Assembly: GCF_900108335.1 (NCBI RefSeq) | Contig: NZ_FNVT01000002.1 | Span: 248,001-312,000 of the forward strand | Length of the DNA stretch: 64,000 bases | From: Nonomuraea solani | Lineage (GTDB): Bacteria; Actinomycetota; Actinomycetes; Streptosporangiales; Streptosporangiaceae | Direction: 5' to 3' | In this document: one piece after another, positions 63,501 through 64,000 of the stretch | Layout of the letters: every line of letters begins with the position of its first letter | How positions within the stretch are numbered: the stretch's first letter is position 1 | Notes under the pieces: model-generated | Told to the model about the DNA's origin: nothing | Seen by the model: only the letters and a program-made list of their open reading frames with translations | Database searches by the model: none | Program-made: the position numbers and the translations under genes

Positions 63501-64000
63501 CGCTTCAGCATCCGCGGCTCGCACGGCTTCGCCGGGCCCACGTCCAGGACCGAGTACTACAACATGCCCGGCCGGGACGTGATGTGGGAGCGCGACTACG
63601 CGTTCAACGACTACGCCGCCGGCGAAGCGCGGCACGGCACCTCCGCCCGCGGCTTCACCCGCCCCACCCGGGAGCGGGAGGACTGGAACGAGCCCCTCGT
63701 GCCCGCGCAGTTGGCGGCCGGCCCCGGCCTGCCGGACTGGATCAGCGTGGGCCTCTACTGCGACGGCTGCCGCCAGGGCGACCGGCTGCGGCTGCGCGCG
63801 CTGAGCCCGGTCGGCTTCGGCTACTACTCCGACGCCTCCGACCCGACCCACCGCTACCAGGGCGCGCCGGGGACCGAGGAGGTCCACCTCTTCAGCGGGA
63901 ACACCGAGGTCGAGCCGCAGTTCGACGACCTGGGCGTGCCCTACTACACCGTCCCCGCCGGCGCGGGCACCTACCGGCTGACGGACTCGTGGAAGGACGC
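60513..64000 (+). CDS. Secreted S8 subtilisin-like peptidase, 3' end missing
   Basis: At least 1162 residues; the frame is open at the right edge. It starts at ATG 60513 with GGAGAAAGG upstream and has a signal peptide (GLAALLAAVLAVPLVAAPRT). An inhibitor-like prodomain (about 50-205) precedes the S8 domain (about 215-515) with catalytic Asp231 (GVIDTGID), His271 (GHGTHVASI) and Ser458 (SGTSMAAPHVA). An Fn3-like region follows, then a PA-like insert near 850-930 (GKLIFLTARNSLQLL, AGVITSDRFAWLLS) and beta-rich modules. It is a large extracellular protease of the kind widespread in Streptosporangiales and Streptomyces. It is likely controlled by the divergent TrmB/LuxR regulator. Confidence 0.93.
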   Translation, partial: MLSTPRHRGLAALLAAVLAVPLVAAPRTAIASTAPAAPTRPGAAPEKVTLITGDTVVYAKDGAGRASATLEPGASGEARTYQAQQDEHGYYVIPADAAPYVAKGLLDKELFNVDYLAANGYGDAKATRLPLIVQYEDGAKAADLAGKARSLKGGAEPMVLESIDGAAIKVDKKQAATFWKSLNTARTSGLRKVWLDGKAKALDDVSNPQIGAPTAWAAGYDGTGATVGVIDTGIDAAHPDLRDRIVSARNFVPAGMPGGGDPDEVADRVGHGTHVASIIAGSGAASSGRYKGVAPGTRLTIAKALDDTGSGNNSEIIAAMQWQAATARARVVNMSLGSMNATDGTDPLSQAANELTAEYGTLFVVAAGNSGPGRYTVASPGAATSALTVGAVDSADRIADFSSRGPRVSDDVAIKPEITAPGVNIIAARAAGTSLGEGSSVPGGGPIDEHHTAASGTSMAAPHVAAAAGVLAAQHPGWTPDQLKNALAGTAKPGDSTVYDQGSGRLDLGRAVTQQVFDDLATVHSGFTDPYTGQTLTKKVTFRNIGQEPVTLALSMTLKHGDAPAAAGMATLTPSSLTVPAGGTATADLTIEPTIGDAGWYEGRLTATGGTARLTAPIAFRKQAEMATVSIKLVGKPEWKLNPGVVSALRVSDTDPLLAGEPMTVMTDAWRATDTPGTVETKLRLARGGVYSIGDMPWWYTEPGRQLQYATLLAPEVKLDGDTTVTLDATEAEPLRVSTPRTSEPVFMNVMYARTTASGRMYAGASLLSYEPVNRGTYWVTPVRRAPTVGTSTLLFDQIRRAPEVELDVPGLRLNPRYVSEHDALVPKFASDRRLRLTTGDDLRAGADVRGKLIFLTARNSLQLLLADLEAAIKGGAAGVITSDRFAWLLSASAYTTQNKLPVLWIDTGEADRLGAALARGPYPSAALRATPTTPFEYKLAYYLKGTTAGRLSFAPKARELTEIDTTYHARFAPQPGTWGPYPNFTEVNHTYSPEQRFSIRGSHGFAGPTSRTEYYNMPGRDVMWERDYAFNDYAAGEARHGTSARGFTRPTREREDWNEPLVPAQLAAGPGLPDWISVGLYCDGCRQGDRLRLRALSPVGFGYYSDASDPTHRYQGAPGTEEVHLFSGNTEVEPQFDDLGVPYYTVPAGAGTYRLTDSWKD

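Noticed and set aside
60549..63887. Long minus-strand frame (1112 codons) opposite the subtilase
   Set aside because: No family motifs and low complexity; the plus strand carries a full S8 catalytic triad in one frame.

Overview
The window is high-GC DNA from a filamentous actinomycete. A Streptosporangiaceae-type genome (for example a Nonomuraea relative) is my inference from gene style, not a proven assignment. The evidence is uniformly GC-rich codons, frequent GTG and TTG starts, many TetR, MarR, LysR and HxlR regulators, an F420-type luciferase-like oxidoreductase, a cobalamin riboswitch ahead of nrdAB, and actinomycete-style IS and integrative-element debris.

Layout. (1) 1-6.8 kb: the end of an NLP-like secreted protein, decayed integrase-type transposases, a 34-bp perfect palindrome, a small secreted protein, and two IS701-like remnants that bracket a luciferase-like monooxygenase and its divergent LysR regulator. 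(2) 6.8-16 kb: a secreted 2775-residue Rhs/YD-repeat protein with a deaminase-like C-terminal module, followed by a HEAT-like protein that is probably its immunity protein. (3) 16-34 kb: small metabolic and regulatory units: a tandem-MarR regulator/hemerythrin pair, an ArsR + SRPBCC-hydrolase operon, an orphan acetolactate synthase, a patch of broken regulators, a LysR/polysaccharide deacetylase pair, aldo-keto reductases (one shrunken), an NmrA-type/HxlR divergent pair with a nonsense codon, and a TetR-FAD monooxygenase-SnoaL operon. (4) 34.4-40.4 kb: conflict-type cassette A, four tightly spaced genes: CHAT protease, CBS-like/Cys-rich protein, membrane SAF protein, membrane TPR-like protein. 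(5) 40.5-45.5 kb: Tn3 debris, two SDR genes with a TetR regulator, a WD40-like protein. (6) 45.7-50 kb: cassette B, a second CHAT protease with a Cys-rich zinc-ribbon protein and a membrane protein, convergent with a 12-unit TPR protein that stops where a CHAT domain would usually begin. (7) 50-53.1 kb: an ABC-transporter relic, a carboxylesterase, a DUF2637 (SpdB-like) relic and two accessory tRNA genes, probably the scar of an integrative element. (8) 53.2-64 kb: a more core-like block with an MscS channel, nrdB and nrdA behind an adenosylcobalamin riboswitch, a solute-binding protein, a secreted Fn3-like protein, a TrmB/LuxR-type regulator and a large secreted subtilase that runs off the right edge.

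The strongest candidates for something little described are cassettes A and B. Both have the TPR sensor-like part and the CHAT protease on separate polypeptides, and both add a short Cys-rich protein and membrane proteins. The Rhs deaminase-like toxin with its HEAT-like partner is the second candidate. All functions are read from sequence alone; no database search was run.
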